Shown in pieces: positions 55,180-62,576 of a DNA stretch of 64,000 nt. The notes beneath the pieces are model-generated. The model made no database searches and was not told the origin of the DNA. It saw only the letters and a program-made list of their open reading frames with translations. The position numbers and the translations under genes were made by a program. The DNA lies in contig JAFQKF010000016.1 of NCBI GenBank assembly GCA_017397105.1, positions 62,001 through 126,000 of the forward strand, given 5' to 3'. The DNA comes from Clostridia bacterium. Its GTDB lineage: Bacteria > Bacillota > Clostridia > Oscillospirales > Acutalibacteraceae. Position 1 is the first letter of the stretch, and each line of letters begins with the position of its first letter.

Positions 55180-55956
55180 TCAGTTGTTCCTTGCGGCTAT
55201 ATCTACAAGATTCTTATAGCTTATTGCCATGGAATCGCGGGGATCGATTTCACACAAATCCTGCTCAATCACAATATATTTTACGCCGGAACTCTTGCAG
55301 GTGTTATAAATTGCATCAAGGTTGAGATTACCGGTGCCGATTTCTGCAAAAGTGGGAGTATTATTTACCATTTTATAATCTTTGAAATGGCAGACCTTCA
55401 TGCGATTAGCAATTTTTTCAATGTAATCGCAGGGATTTACACCGCCGTACTGCATCCAGTAGGTGTCTGCAATAAAGCTGAATTCTTCAGGTTTTGTATC
55501 TTCAATGAGAGTATCCATAATTCTTCTGCCGTTATCAAGCTTTTCAAATTCAAAAGAATGATTATGGTAAGCAAACTGCATACCGTTAGCGTGCATTCTC
55601 TTGCCGATTTCCGAAGTGATTTTAATAAATTCTGCGATACTTTCAGCGTTTTCTCTGTACTGCTGCGGCATACCGCCTATTCCGAGAGTGTCGCAGTGAA
55701 GCATTTCGTGCTCTTTCATAACTGCATCAAGATCTTCTCTCATACGGTCAAAGCTTGTGTGGGTGCAGCAGACGTCCATATTATACTTGTCAACAAGATA
55801 TGCTACCTTTTCAGGCTCAATGGGACCGATACCGGAAATCTGAATAACGTTGATACCGATGCTGTTAAGAAACTTAAAGGTTTCCTCACAGTCTTCATAT
55901 GTTTTGATATAATCCCTGAGAGTGTAAAGCTGTGCGCCGAGTTTGATGTTACTCAT
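55180..55956 (-). CDS. Sugar phosphate isomerase/epimerase (AP-endonuclease-2 TIM-barrel family)
   Basis: This 258-residue TIM barrel has the family pattern: KLGAQLYTLRDY at the N-terminus, CCTHTSF, FAYHNHSFEFE, DTYWMQYGGVNP and KVCHFKDY, which supply metal-binding His, Glu and Asp residues. Members isomerise or epimerise sugars or inositols; the substrate here is unknown. It has its own promoter and leads the small coiled-coil gene. It is divergent from sigK. Confidence 0.85.
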   Translation of the reverse strand: MSNIKLGAQLYTLRDYIKTYEDCEETFKFLNSIGINVIQISGIGPIEPEKVAYLVDKYNMDVCCTHTSFDRMREDLDAVMKEHEMLHCDTLGIGGMPQQYRENAESIAEFIKITSEIGKRMHANGMQFAYHNHSFEFEKLDNGRRIMDTLIEDTKPEEFSFIADTYWMQYGGVNPCDYIEKIANRMKVCHFKDYKMVNNTPTFAEIGTGNLNLDAIYNTCKSSGVKYIVIEQDLCEIDPRDSMAISYKNLVDIAARNN

Positions 55957-55987
55957 TTTCAGTCAACCTTTCCCATTATTTTCTATA

Positions 55988-56016
55988 ATTATACAACATT
56001 AATTATGTCTTTTCAA
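55988..56016 (-). promoter_or_regulatory. Promoter of the sugar isomerase-like gene (minus strand)
   Basis: On the minus strand TTGAAA (56016-56011), a 17-bp spacer and TATAAT (55993-55988) lie 32 bp before the start. Confidence 0.7.
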
Positions 56017-56090
56017 GCTTTATTATATTAATAAAATATTATGTATTATGTTTTATTGGTAAGCATATGATTGAAGAAAGGAGTGAGAGT

Positions 56091-56780
56091 ATGTTTACGT
56101 TGTTAATGGAGTTATTGTCAAGCGGTTTTTTATTCTTTGCACTGCATTTGCAGAATCAGAATTCGTTCCCTCCCCCGCTTTCGTCAGCTCAGGAAAAGGA
56201 ACTTCTGAACGCTTTCAAGAAAAACGGCGACGTTAAAGCAAGAGATAAACTTATTGAGCATAATCTGAGGTTGGTAGCTCACATAATCAAGAAGTATTAT
56301 TCTACATATTCAGAACAGGATGATTTGATTTCAATTGGTACAATCGGGCTGATAAAAGCTGTAAATTCTTTTGACAGCAATAAAAACGTGCGTCTTGCAA
56401 CTTATGCGGCAAAGTGTGTTGAAAATGAGATACTAATGTTTTTCAGAAGCCGTAAAAAAAGCGGACAGGATGTTTCGATAAGCGAGCCTATTGAAACGGA
56501 CAGTGAGGGAAATCCCTTAACACTGATGGATATTATATGCACTGAGGATACGGTTGCGGACGATATTGATTTAAAAATCAAAATAGAGAAGCTCAGGAAG
56601 TACGTTGCGGAAATAGAGGATGAAAGAGAAAGAGAAATAATTTATCTGCGTTACGGCCTTGACGGTGATTGCCCGCTGACACAGCGTGAAGTTGCAAAGC
56701 TTCTTAATATTTCCCGTTCTTACGTTTCAAGAATCGAAAAAAAGGCTCTTGAGAAACTCAAAAGGAAATTCGGAGAATAA
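56091..56780 (+). CDS. sigK: Sporulation sigma factor SigK (pro-sigma-K)
   Basis: SigK directs late mother-cell transcription during sporulation. The hydrophobic N-terminal segment MFTLLMELLSSGFLFFALHL is the inhibitory pro-sequence normally cleaved by SpoIVFB. The core follows, with LIEHNLRLVAHI and DLISIGTIGLIKA (region 2) and the C-terminal helix-turn-helix SRSYVSRIEKKAL (region 4). The ATG at 56091 follows AAAGGAGTGAG. At 229 residues it is full length and uninterrupted, so no skin-type element is present. The pro-sequence suggests regulated processing. Confidence 0.93.
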   Translation: MFTLLMELLSSGFLFFALHLQNQNSFPPPLSSAQEKELLNAFKKNGDVKARDKLIEHNLRLVAHIIKKYYSTYSEQDDLISIGTIGLIKAVNSFDSNKNVRLATYAAKCVENEILMFFRSRKKSGQDVSISEPIETDSEGNPLTLMDIICTEDTVADDIDLKIKIEKLRKYVAEIEDEREREIIYLRYGLDGDCPLTQREVAKLLNISRSYVSRIEKKALEKLKRKFGE

Positions 56781-56784
56781 AAAA

Positions 56785-56813
56785 AGGCGGTCTTATGACC
56801 GCCTTGATTTTTA
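56785..56813 (+). terminator. Terminator between sigK and secG
   Basis: AAGGCGGTC pairs with GACCGCCTT around TTA, followed by GATTTTT. The A-run before it gives a T-run on the other strand, so it can serve both genes. Confidence 0.85.
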
Positions 56814-56820
56814 ACAGATA

Positions 56821-57069
56821 TTAGAAAAAGAGAACAACGAGAGTTGAGAGAAGAGCGAGAACAAAGAAGAGGATGGTGCAAATCTTTGTGAACTTAACAA
56901 GCTTTTCTTCAACTGACTTACCCTTGTTCTTGCCAAGGAAAGTTTCTGCGCCGCCTGCGATAGCACCGGAAAGACCGGCTGAACGGCTCTCCTGCAAAAG
57001 CACAAGACAAACGCTTGCGAGGGAAACAAGAATAAGAACGATACCGATTACTATTTCATACCAACTCAT
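56821..57069 (-). CDS. secG: Preprotein translocase subunit SecG
   Basis: SecG is the small accessory subunit of the SecYEG channel. It has two transmembrane helices (about 5-26 and 59-81) and the conserved LLQESRSAGLSGAI loop with GGAETFLGK. At 82 residues it fits. TGGAGG lies before the ATG. It has its own promoter and is convergent with sigK. smpB and rnr, frequent neighbours in Firmicutes, are absent. Confidence 0.93.
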   Translation of the reverse strand: MSWYEIVIGIVLILVSLASVCLVLLQESRSAGLSGAIAGGAETFLGKNKGKSVEEKLVKFTKICTILFFVLALLSTLVVLFF

Positions 57070-57107
57070 TAGTAATGACCTCCAAAAAGATTAATTGTAC
57101 TTGTAGA

Positions 57108-57136
57108 AGTTTAACACAACCGTTTGATAAATGCAA
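57108..57136 (-). promoter_or_regulatory. Promoter of secG (minus strand)
   Basis: On the minus strand TTGCAT (57136-57131), a 17-bp spacer and TAAACT (57113-57108) lie 38 bp before the ATG. Confidence 0.65.
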
Positions 57137-57181
57137 GCATTTTTTTAAAATATTTGTATTTTAATCACAAAAAACACTGTT

Positions 57182-59428
57182 TTATTCAAGAACAAGCTGT
57201 TCGCCGCTGTCCTCAGCGCTCAGAAGAGCACCCGCAGCAGGAAGATTCTTTGATTTATAACGGTATGGCTTGGCGAATTCGCCCTGAACGTAATCACGCA
57301 CAGTAAGGACTCGCTGACCTTTTTTAAGAGTCATAACACCAACACCTATTGTATCTTTTGTGGTTTTGGAGTTTATAACCGCTGTATTAATAAGAAGATG
57401 TCTTCCTGCCGAGGAGATAACAACTAACTCTTTATCCTGCTCAAGCTGAACTGCGGCAGCAAGCGGTGATTTATCCGAATAAGCTTTGATGAGCTTCTTT
57501 CTGTTTGTTTTAGTGCTGTAGGCAGAAAGCTCAACCTTGGCAGCCTTGCCGTTTTCAAAGAAGAACAAGACGTTACCGGCGTACTTATCGTCAGTTACAA
57601 CCAGGAATACAGGAATTTCTCCTTCCTCCATTTCAAGCTTTGAGGCGACAAATTCACCCATCGAGCTTGCTTTGGTATCAGCGAAAGCATTTGCTTTTGT
57701 TTTGTAAACCTGACACTTGTTTGTGAAGAACAGAAGCTCTTTGTTGTTGGTGGATTCAAAGCTCTGAGCAATGAAGTCACCTTCTTTGAATTTGTGTTCA
57801 CCGCCCATTCTCAGCGAAAGAGGAGTGATTTTCTTGAAGTATCCCTCTTTGGTGAAGAAGAGATTAACAGGATAATCCGGTAATTCTTCAACAACAGGCT
57901 CGTCGTCTTCATCGGACGGATAATAAATCTCCGTCCTTCTGGGCTTTGCGTATTTTTTGATTACCTCTTTGAGCTCAAAAACGATAATCTGCTTGATTCG
58001 CTTGGGTGTAGAAAGAATATCCTCCAGATCTTTAATGGCTGTTTCGAGTTTTTCGATATCCTGCAGGCGTTTGAGAATATACTCTCTGTTAAGGTGACGC
58101 AATTTGATTTCGGCAACGTATTCAGCCTGGATTTTATCAATACCGAAGCCTATCATGAGGTTGGGAATAACGTCACTTTCTTCGTCTGTATTACGGATGA
58201 TCTTGATAGCCTTATCAATGTCGAGAAGAATTTTTTCAAGACCTTTAAGCAAATGGAGTCTGTCCTTGGCACGCTTTAAATCGAATGCCGTTCTTCTTGT
58301 AACACAGTTACTTCTGAAATCAATCCATTCATTAAGAAGCTCCTTGACTCCGTAAACAGAGGGCTTGCCGTTGACGAGCACGTTGAAATTACATGAGAAA
58401 GTATCCTGAAGCGGTGTGGAATCAAAAAGCTTTTTCATAAGCTTGTCACAGTCTGTGCCGCGCTTAACGTCAATTGTGATTTTAAGACCGCCAAGGTCAG
58501 TTTCGTCCCTGATATCGCTGATTTCCTTTATCGAGCCGGCCTTGACCTTTTCTATGATTTTATCAATAATCGCCTCACAGGTGGTTGTGGGCGGTATTTC
58601 GGTTATTTCAATGCAACTGTTGGGTTTATCAACAGTATATCTGGCTCTGACCTTGAAGCCTCCCCTGCCCGTGCGGTAAATTTCCTCAAGAGCGTTTCTG
58701 TCATACACAAGAAGGCCACCACCTGAAAAATCGGGAGCAAGCAGAGTTTCGATAACGTCATGCTTCGGGTTTTTGATAAGCTCAATTGTTGTTTTGCATA
58801 CTTCTTCAAGGTTGAAAGAACAGATGGAGCTTGCCATACCTGCCGCAATACCTGTGTTAGCATTTACGAGCACACTCGGGAAGTTTACGGGCAAAAGAGC
58901 GGGTTCTTTCATTGTGTTATCGAAATTATCAACCATATCAACGGTATCTTTATCGATATCAACGAAAAATTCGGTACAGATTTTTTCAAGCTTTGCTTCC
59001 GTATATCGTGAAGCAGCCCACATCATATCCCTTGAAAAGGCTTTACCGAAGTTGCCCTTTGAGTCAACGTAAGGATGAAGAAGAGCCTCGTAGCCTTTTG
59101 AAAGACGCACCATTGTATCATAGATGGCGGCATCACCGTGAGGGTTTAGCTGCATTACCTGACCGACAATTTTGGCGGATTTAGCTCTGGGACCGCTGAG
59201 CAGACCCATCTTATACATCATATAAAGGATTTTGCGGTGAGAGGGCTTGAAACCGTCAATTTCGGGAATAGCTCTTGACATGATTACGCTCATTGCGTAG
59301 GGCATAAAATTGACTTCGAGCGCATCAACTATATTCTGATTTGCAACTTCTCCCGCTCCGAAAATATGCGTTTTATTATCAAGCTGTCTGAGAGAGGAAG
59401 AAGTATCTTTTTTTGATTTTTTTGCCAT
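57182..59428 (-). CDS. Type II topoisomerase subunit A (ParC/GyrA-like)
   Basis: The breakage-reunion subunit carries the active-site tyrosine in ASRYTEAKL near residue 133 and the ISRAIPEIDGFKPSHRK-type start of the winged helix domain (here IMSRAIPEIDG). It has 748 residues with a C-terminal beta-pinwheel region, but I see no GyrA box (QRRGGRG), so it resembles topoisomerase IV or a third clostridial paralogue rather than gyrase. It lies 22 nt after subunit B on the same strand. Decatenation of daughter chromosomes is the likely role. Confidence 0.85.
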   Translation of the reverse strand: MAKKSKKDTSSSLRQLDNKTHIFGAGEVANQNIVDALEVNFMPYAMSVIMSRAIPEIDGFKPSHRKILYMMYKMGLLSGPRAKSAKIVGQVMQLNPHGDAAIYDTMVRLSKGYEALLHPYVDSKGNFGKAFSRDMMWAASRYTEAKLEKICTEFFVDIDKDTVDMVDNFDNTMKEPALLPVNFPSVLVNANTGIAAGMASSICSFNLEEVCKTTIELIKNPKHDVIETLLAPDFSGGGLLVYDRNALEEIYRTGRGGFKVRARYTVDKPNSCIEITEIPPTTTCEAIIDKIIEKVKAGSIKEISDIRDETDLGGLKITIDVKRGTDCDKLMKKLFDSTPLQDTFSCNFNVLVNGKPSVYGVKELLNEWIDFRSNCVTRRTAFDLKRAKDRLHLLKGLEKILLDIDKAIKIIRNTDEESDVIPNLMIGFGIDKIQAEYVAEIKLRHLNREYILKRLQDIEKLETAIKDLEDILSTPKRIKQIIVFELKEVIKKYAKPRRTEIYYPSDEDDEPVVEELPDYPVNLFFTKEGYFKKITPLSLRMGGEHKFKEGDFIAQSFESTNNKELLFFTNKCQVYKTKANAFADTKASSMGEFVASKLEMEEGEIPVFLVVTDDKYAGNVLFFFENGKAAKVELSAYSTKTNRKKLIKAYSDKSPLAAAVQLEQDKELVVISSAGRHLLINTAVINSKTTKDTIGVGVMTLKKGQRVLTVRDYVQGEFAKPYRYKSKNLPAAGALLSAEDSGEQLVLE

Positions 59429-59450
59429 TTGATCAACTCCGTTTTGTAAA

Positions 59451-61442
59451 TCATGAAACGTCGGTCAAATCAATGTAGAGATGACCGTTTTCGCTGATGT
59501 AATCCTTTCTTCCGCTGAGATTGTCACCAAGAAGAAGGTCAAACTTTTCAGCAGTTTCCTGAGCGTAAGTGGGGTCAATTTTGATTAATCTTCTTGTTGT
59601 GGGATTCATGGTGGTAAGTGACATCATTTCAGGGTCGTTCTCACCAAGACCCTTTGAGCGCTGAATGGTATATTTTTTATTGCCTATTTCAGCAAGAACG
59701 TCATTTTTTTCCTTTTCTGTATAGGCAAACCAGGTTTCATCGCCGCTCGTGATTTCATAAAGAGGTGATTCAGCAATGAATACCTTGCCTTCATCAATGA
59801 GCTTAGGCATAAGCCTGTAAATCATAGTGAGAATAAGAGTTCTGATATGGAACCCGTCAACGTCGGCGTCGGTGCAGATTATAATTTTATTCCATCTGAG
59901 CATATCGATGTTAAACGAAAACATATCCTTGCCCGATTTTTTCTTGGCAGGAACTTCAACGCCGCATCCGATAACCTTAATAAGATCCGTAATAACGTCG
60001 CTCTTGAAGATTCTGTCATACTCAGACTTAAGGCAGTTGAGTATCTTACCTCTTACGGGCATTATAGCCTGGAATTCGGAATTTCTTGACTGTTTACAGG
60101 CGCCCAATGCAGAGTCACCCTCAACGATGAAAAGCTCACGTTCGTTTACGTCTTTACTTCTGCAGTCAACAAATTTCTGAATACGGTTTGTGAGGTTGCT
60201 GACATTCTGAATGAGCGATTCCTTCATACCGATTCTTGTTTTTTCCGCTTTTACGCGGCTTCTCATATTGATAAGAAGCTGGTCACAGATTTTGTCAGCC
60301 TCCATTTTATTTTCGATAAAATAGATTTCAAGCTGTCTTTTGAAGAATTCGGTCATTGCTTCCTGAATGAATTTATTGGTTATTGCTTTTTTGGTCTGAT
60401 TTTCATAGGAAGTCTGAGTTGAAAATGAAGAAACAACAAGGATAAGACAATCCTCAATATCCTGCATATTAACGGGAGAATCGGTTTTGAGGAGTTTACC
60501 GTTTGCTTTAAGATACTGATTTATCTGCGAAACAAAAGAGTTTTTGACAGCTTTTTCGGGAGCTCCGCCGTGCTCAAGCCAGCTTGAGTTGTGGTAATAC
60601 TCCTTAAGCTGTGCTTTGTTTGAAAACGCAAGAGCAGCGTTGATTTTTAATTTATAATCTTTCTGATCTTCTCTGTCTCTGCCGACTCTTTCGGTTTTCC
60701 ACAGCTGAACACCCGTGAGTGCGCCTTCACCTGCAATTTCGTTTACGTAATCGGCTATACCGTTTTCATAGCAGAATTCATAAGTATCAAAAGAGGATTT
60801 GCCGGTCTGATTTTTAAAGATAAACTTAATATTTGCATTGACGATTGCCTGACGTTTAATCGTATCAAGGAAATATTCCAAAGGGATATCGATATCTGTA
60901 AATACGTTAAGGTCAGGACGCCATTTGATTCTTGAACCGGTATCCTTTTTGTGATATTCCTCTTTAATCATCTTACCGGAGGGTTTACCTTTTTTGAAGT
61001 TGAGAAGGTACTTGAAGCCGCCGGTATGAATTTCTGCCTCCATATATTCAGATGCATACTGAGTGGCACAGAGGCCGAGACCGTTGAGACCGAGTGAGAA
61101 CTCATAACTTCCGCCTTCGTTGGTATCGTATTTACCGCCGGCGTATAAATCGCAGAAAACAAGCTCCCAGTTGTATTTCTTTTCCTTGGGGTTATAATCA
61201 ACGGGTATACCGCGGCCAAAGTCCTGCACTTCAACGGAATGGTCAGAAAAACGAGTAACAACAATTGTGTTACCGAATCCCTCACGAGCTTCATCTATTG
61301 AGTTTGAAATGATTTCAAAAACTGAATGTTCACAGCCCTCAAGACCGTCCGAACCGAAAATAACGGCAGGTCTTTTTCTTACTCTGTCCTCATTTTTAAG
61401 CTGAACAATGCTTTCGTTTCCGTATTCTTTCTTGGTTGCCAT
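59451..61442 (-). CDS. Type II topoisomerase subunit B (ParE/GyrB-like)
   Basis: The ATPase subunit has a GHKL domain with the Bergerat asparagine in ISNSIDEAREG and a TOPRIM domain with VEGDSALGACKQSR and CTDADVDGFHIRT. The N-terminal loop reads VRKRPAVIFGSDG, divergent from the usual RKRPGMYIGS. The ATG at 61442 has GGAGG 7 nt upstream, giving 663 residues; an ATG seven codons earlier has no SD. It forms an operon with subunit A. Confidence 0.86.
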   Translation of the reverse strand: MATKKEYGNESIVQLKNEDRVRKRPAVIFGSDGLEGCEHSVFEIISNSIDEAREGFGNTIVVTRFSDHSVEVQDFGRGIPVDYNPKEKKYNWELVFCDLYAGGKYDTNEGGSYEFSLGLNGLGLCATQYASEYMEAEIHTGGFKYLLNFKKGKPSGKMIKEEYHKKDTGSRIKWRPDLNVFTDIDIPLEYFLDTIKRQAIVNANIKFIFKNQTGKSSFDTYEFCYENGIADYVNEIAGEGALTGVQLWKTERVGRDREDQKDYKLKINAALAFSNKAQLKEYYHNSSWLEHGGAPEKAVKNSFVSQINQYLKANGKLLKTDSPVNMQDIEDCLILVVSSFSTQTSYENQTKKAITNKFIQEAMTEFFKRQLEIYFIENKMEADKICDQLLINMRSRVKAEKTRIGMKESLIQNVSNLTNRIQKFVDCRSKDVNERELFIVEGDSALGACKQSRNSEFQAIMPVRGKILNCLKSEYDRIFKSDVITDLIKVIGCGVEVPAKKKSGKDMFSFNIDMLRWNKIIICTDADVDGFHIRTLILTMIYRLMPKLIDEGKVFIAESPLYEITSGDETWFAYTEKEKNDVLAEIGNKKYTIQRSKGLGENDPEMMSLTTMNPTTRRLIKIDPTYAQETAEKFDLLLGDNLSGRKDYISENGHLYIDLTDVS

Positions 61443-61478
61443 TAAAATACCTCCGAAAGGCAAATTTTTACCAATACT

Positions 61479-61506
61479 ATTATACCATATCTTGATGCAA
61501 TGTCAA
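61479..61506 (-). promoter_or_regulatory. Promoter of the topoisomerase operon (minus strand)
   Basis: On the minus strand TTGACA (61506-61501), a 16-bp spacer and TATAAT (61484-61479) lie 36 bp before the start. The rest of the 61443-61704 gap shows only a terminator. Confidence 0.8.
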
Positions 61507-61644
61507 GTGCTGCATACTAATTACAGTATATATATGACGGTGAATATGACAAAAACATACAAAACCTGAGCGGATATGCTGCGATAACGCCTTTTGTGAG
61601 ATATATTACCCAAAGCTTTAAAAAAAATCAGAGCTGATTATACA

Positions 61645-61682
61645 AAAAGAGAGAGGCCAGACAAGGCTGACTTCTCTCTTTT
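61645..61682 (-). terminator. Terminator after the EEP-family gene (minus strand)
   Basis: On the minus strand AAAAGAGAGA..GCC pairs with GGC.TCTCTCTTTT, ending in TTTTTG. Confidence 0.75.
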
Positions 61683-61704
61683 AAGACTATATGTTATGCA
61701 AGCA

Positions 61705-62571
61705 TTACTCAATCACCATATCTGCATAAACGGGATAATGGTCTGACACATATGAGAAATTGATTTTATCCCTGATAATCTGATACTTGCTGACTGATGT
61801 GATTTTGCTGTTTACAAAAACATAATCAATCGGTTTGCCGCTTGTACCTCCATTATAGCCGTGGTACGTTTTTCCGTCCATGGTTTCGGTGGCAATATCC
61901 TGAGAATCCTTAAGTCCGAGTGCTATGACGGAGTTGTACTCATCACAACCTTTACTGAAGTTAAAATCGCCTGTTAAAACGGTAGGCATATCAAAACTCA
62001 GCACTTTCTGAGCAACAAGCTTTGCACCTTCTGCTCTGGCGGTATCACCAACGTGGTCAAGGTGGCAGTTAACATGGGCATACTGCTTGCCTGTTTCAAT
62101 GTTTTCAAGTATTACCCAGGTGCAGATTCTGTTGCAGGCTCCGTCCCAGCCGTTGGAGATTTTATCTGGTGTTTCGGAAATCCAGAAATGTCCGCTGTCT
62201 GCAAGCTTGTATTTATCTGCTCTGTAAAGAATTGCAGACATTTCGCCGCAGTTTTCGCTGATATCTCCGGTATCTCTGCCGAGGGCTACAATTCCATACT
62301 CAGGTAAAAGCACCTGCAAGGTGTTGTACCAATCATAGGTGCATTCCTGTAAACCTACAGAATCGGGCATATACTCCCCTATCTGCTTGGGTACGGCGCC
62401 GATTCTTTTAACGAATTCGGAATATCTGATGTTAAAGGACATAATTCTTACTTCGTTAGCATCAACGGGGTCTTTAACTCCTCTTTGTGCATTGCCTGCT
62501 GTAATAAAAGCAAGAACAACAATTAATAATGTAGAAACAAACGTTTTAACATTAAATGTGAAACCCTTCAT
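61705..62571 (-). CDS. Secreted or membrane-anchored endonuclease/exonuclease/phosphatase (EEP) family protein
   Basis: The N-terminal hydrophobic segment (about 8-27) is a signal or anchor. The EEP fold follows: IMSFNIRYS, GLQECTYDW with the metal-binding Glu, HVNCHLDH, TGDFNFSKGC and SDHYPVYADM. These are the conserved metal and catalytic motifs. EEP proteins include sugar-phosphate and lipid phosphatases and nucleases; the exact substrate is unknown. It starts 5 nt after the stop of the upstream GH38-like gene, with a GAGGAGG SD, so the two are co-transcribed and may act on extracellular glycans. Confidence 0.82.
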   Translation of the reverse strand: MKGFTFNVKTFVSTLLIVVLAFITAGNAQRGVKDPVDANEVRIMSFNIRYSEFVKRIGAVPKQIGEYMPDSVGLQECTYDWYNTLQVLLPEYGIVALGRDTGDISENCGEMSAILYRADKYKLADSGHFWISETPDKISNGWDGACNRICTWVILENIETGKQYAHVNCHLDHVGDTARAEGAKLVAQKVLSFDMPTVLTGDFNFSKGCDEYNSVIALGLKDSQDIATETMDGKTYHGYNGGTSGKPIDYVFVNSKITSVSKYQIIRDKINFSYVSDHYPVYADMVIE

Positions 62572-62576
62572 AATGA

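Noticed and set aside
56034..56078. Sigma-E promoter upstream of sigK
   Set aside because: A CATATGAT-like -10 exists, but the best -35 match is poor and the start would fall too close to the SD.
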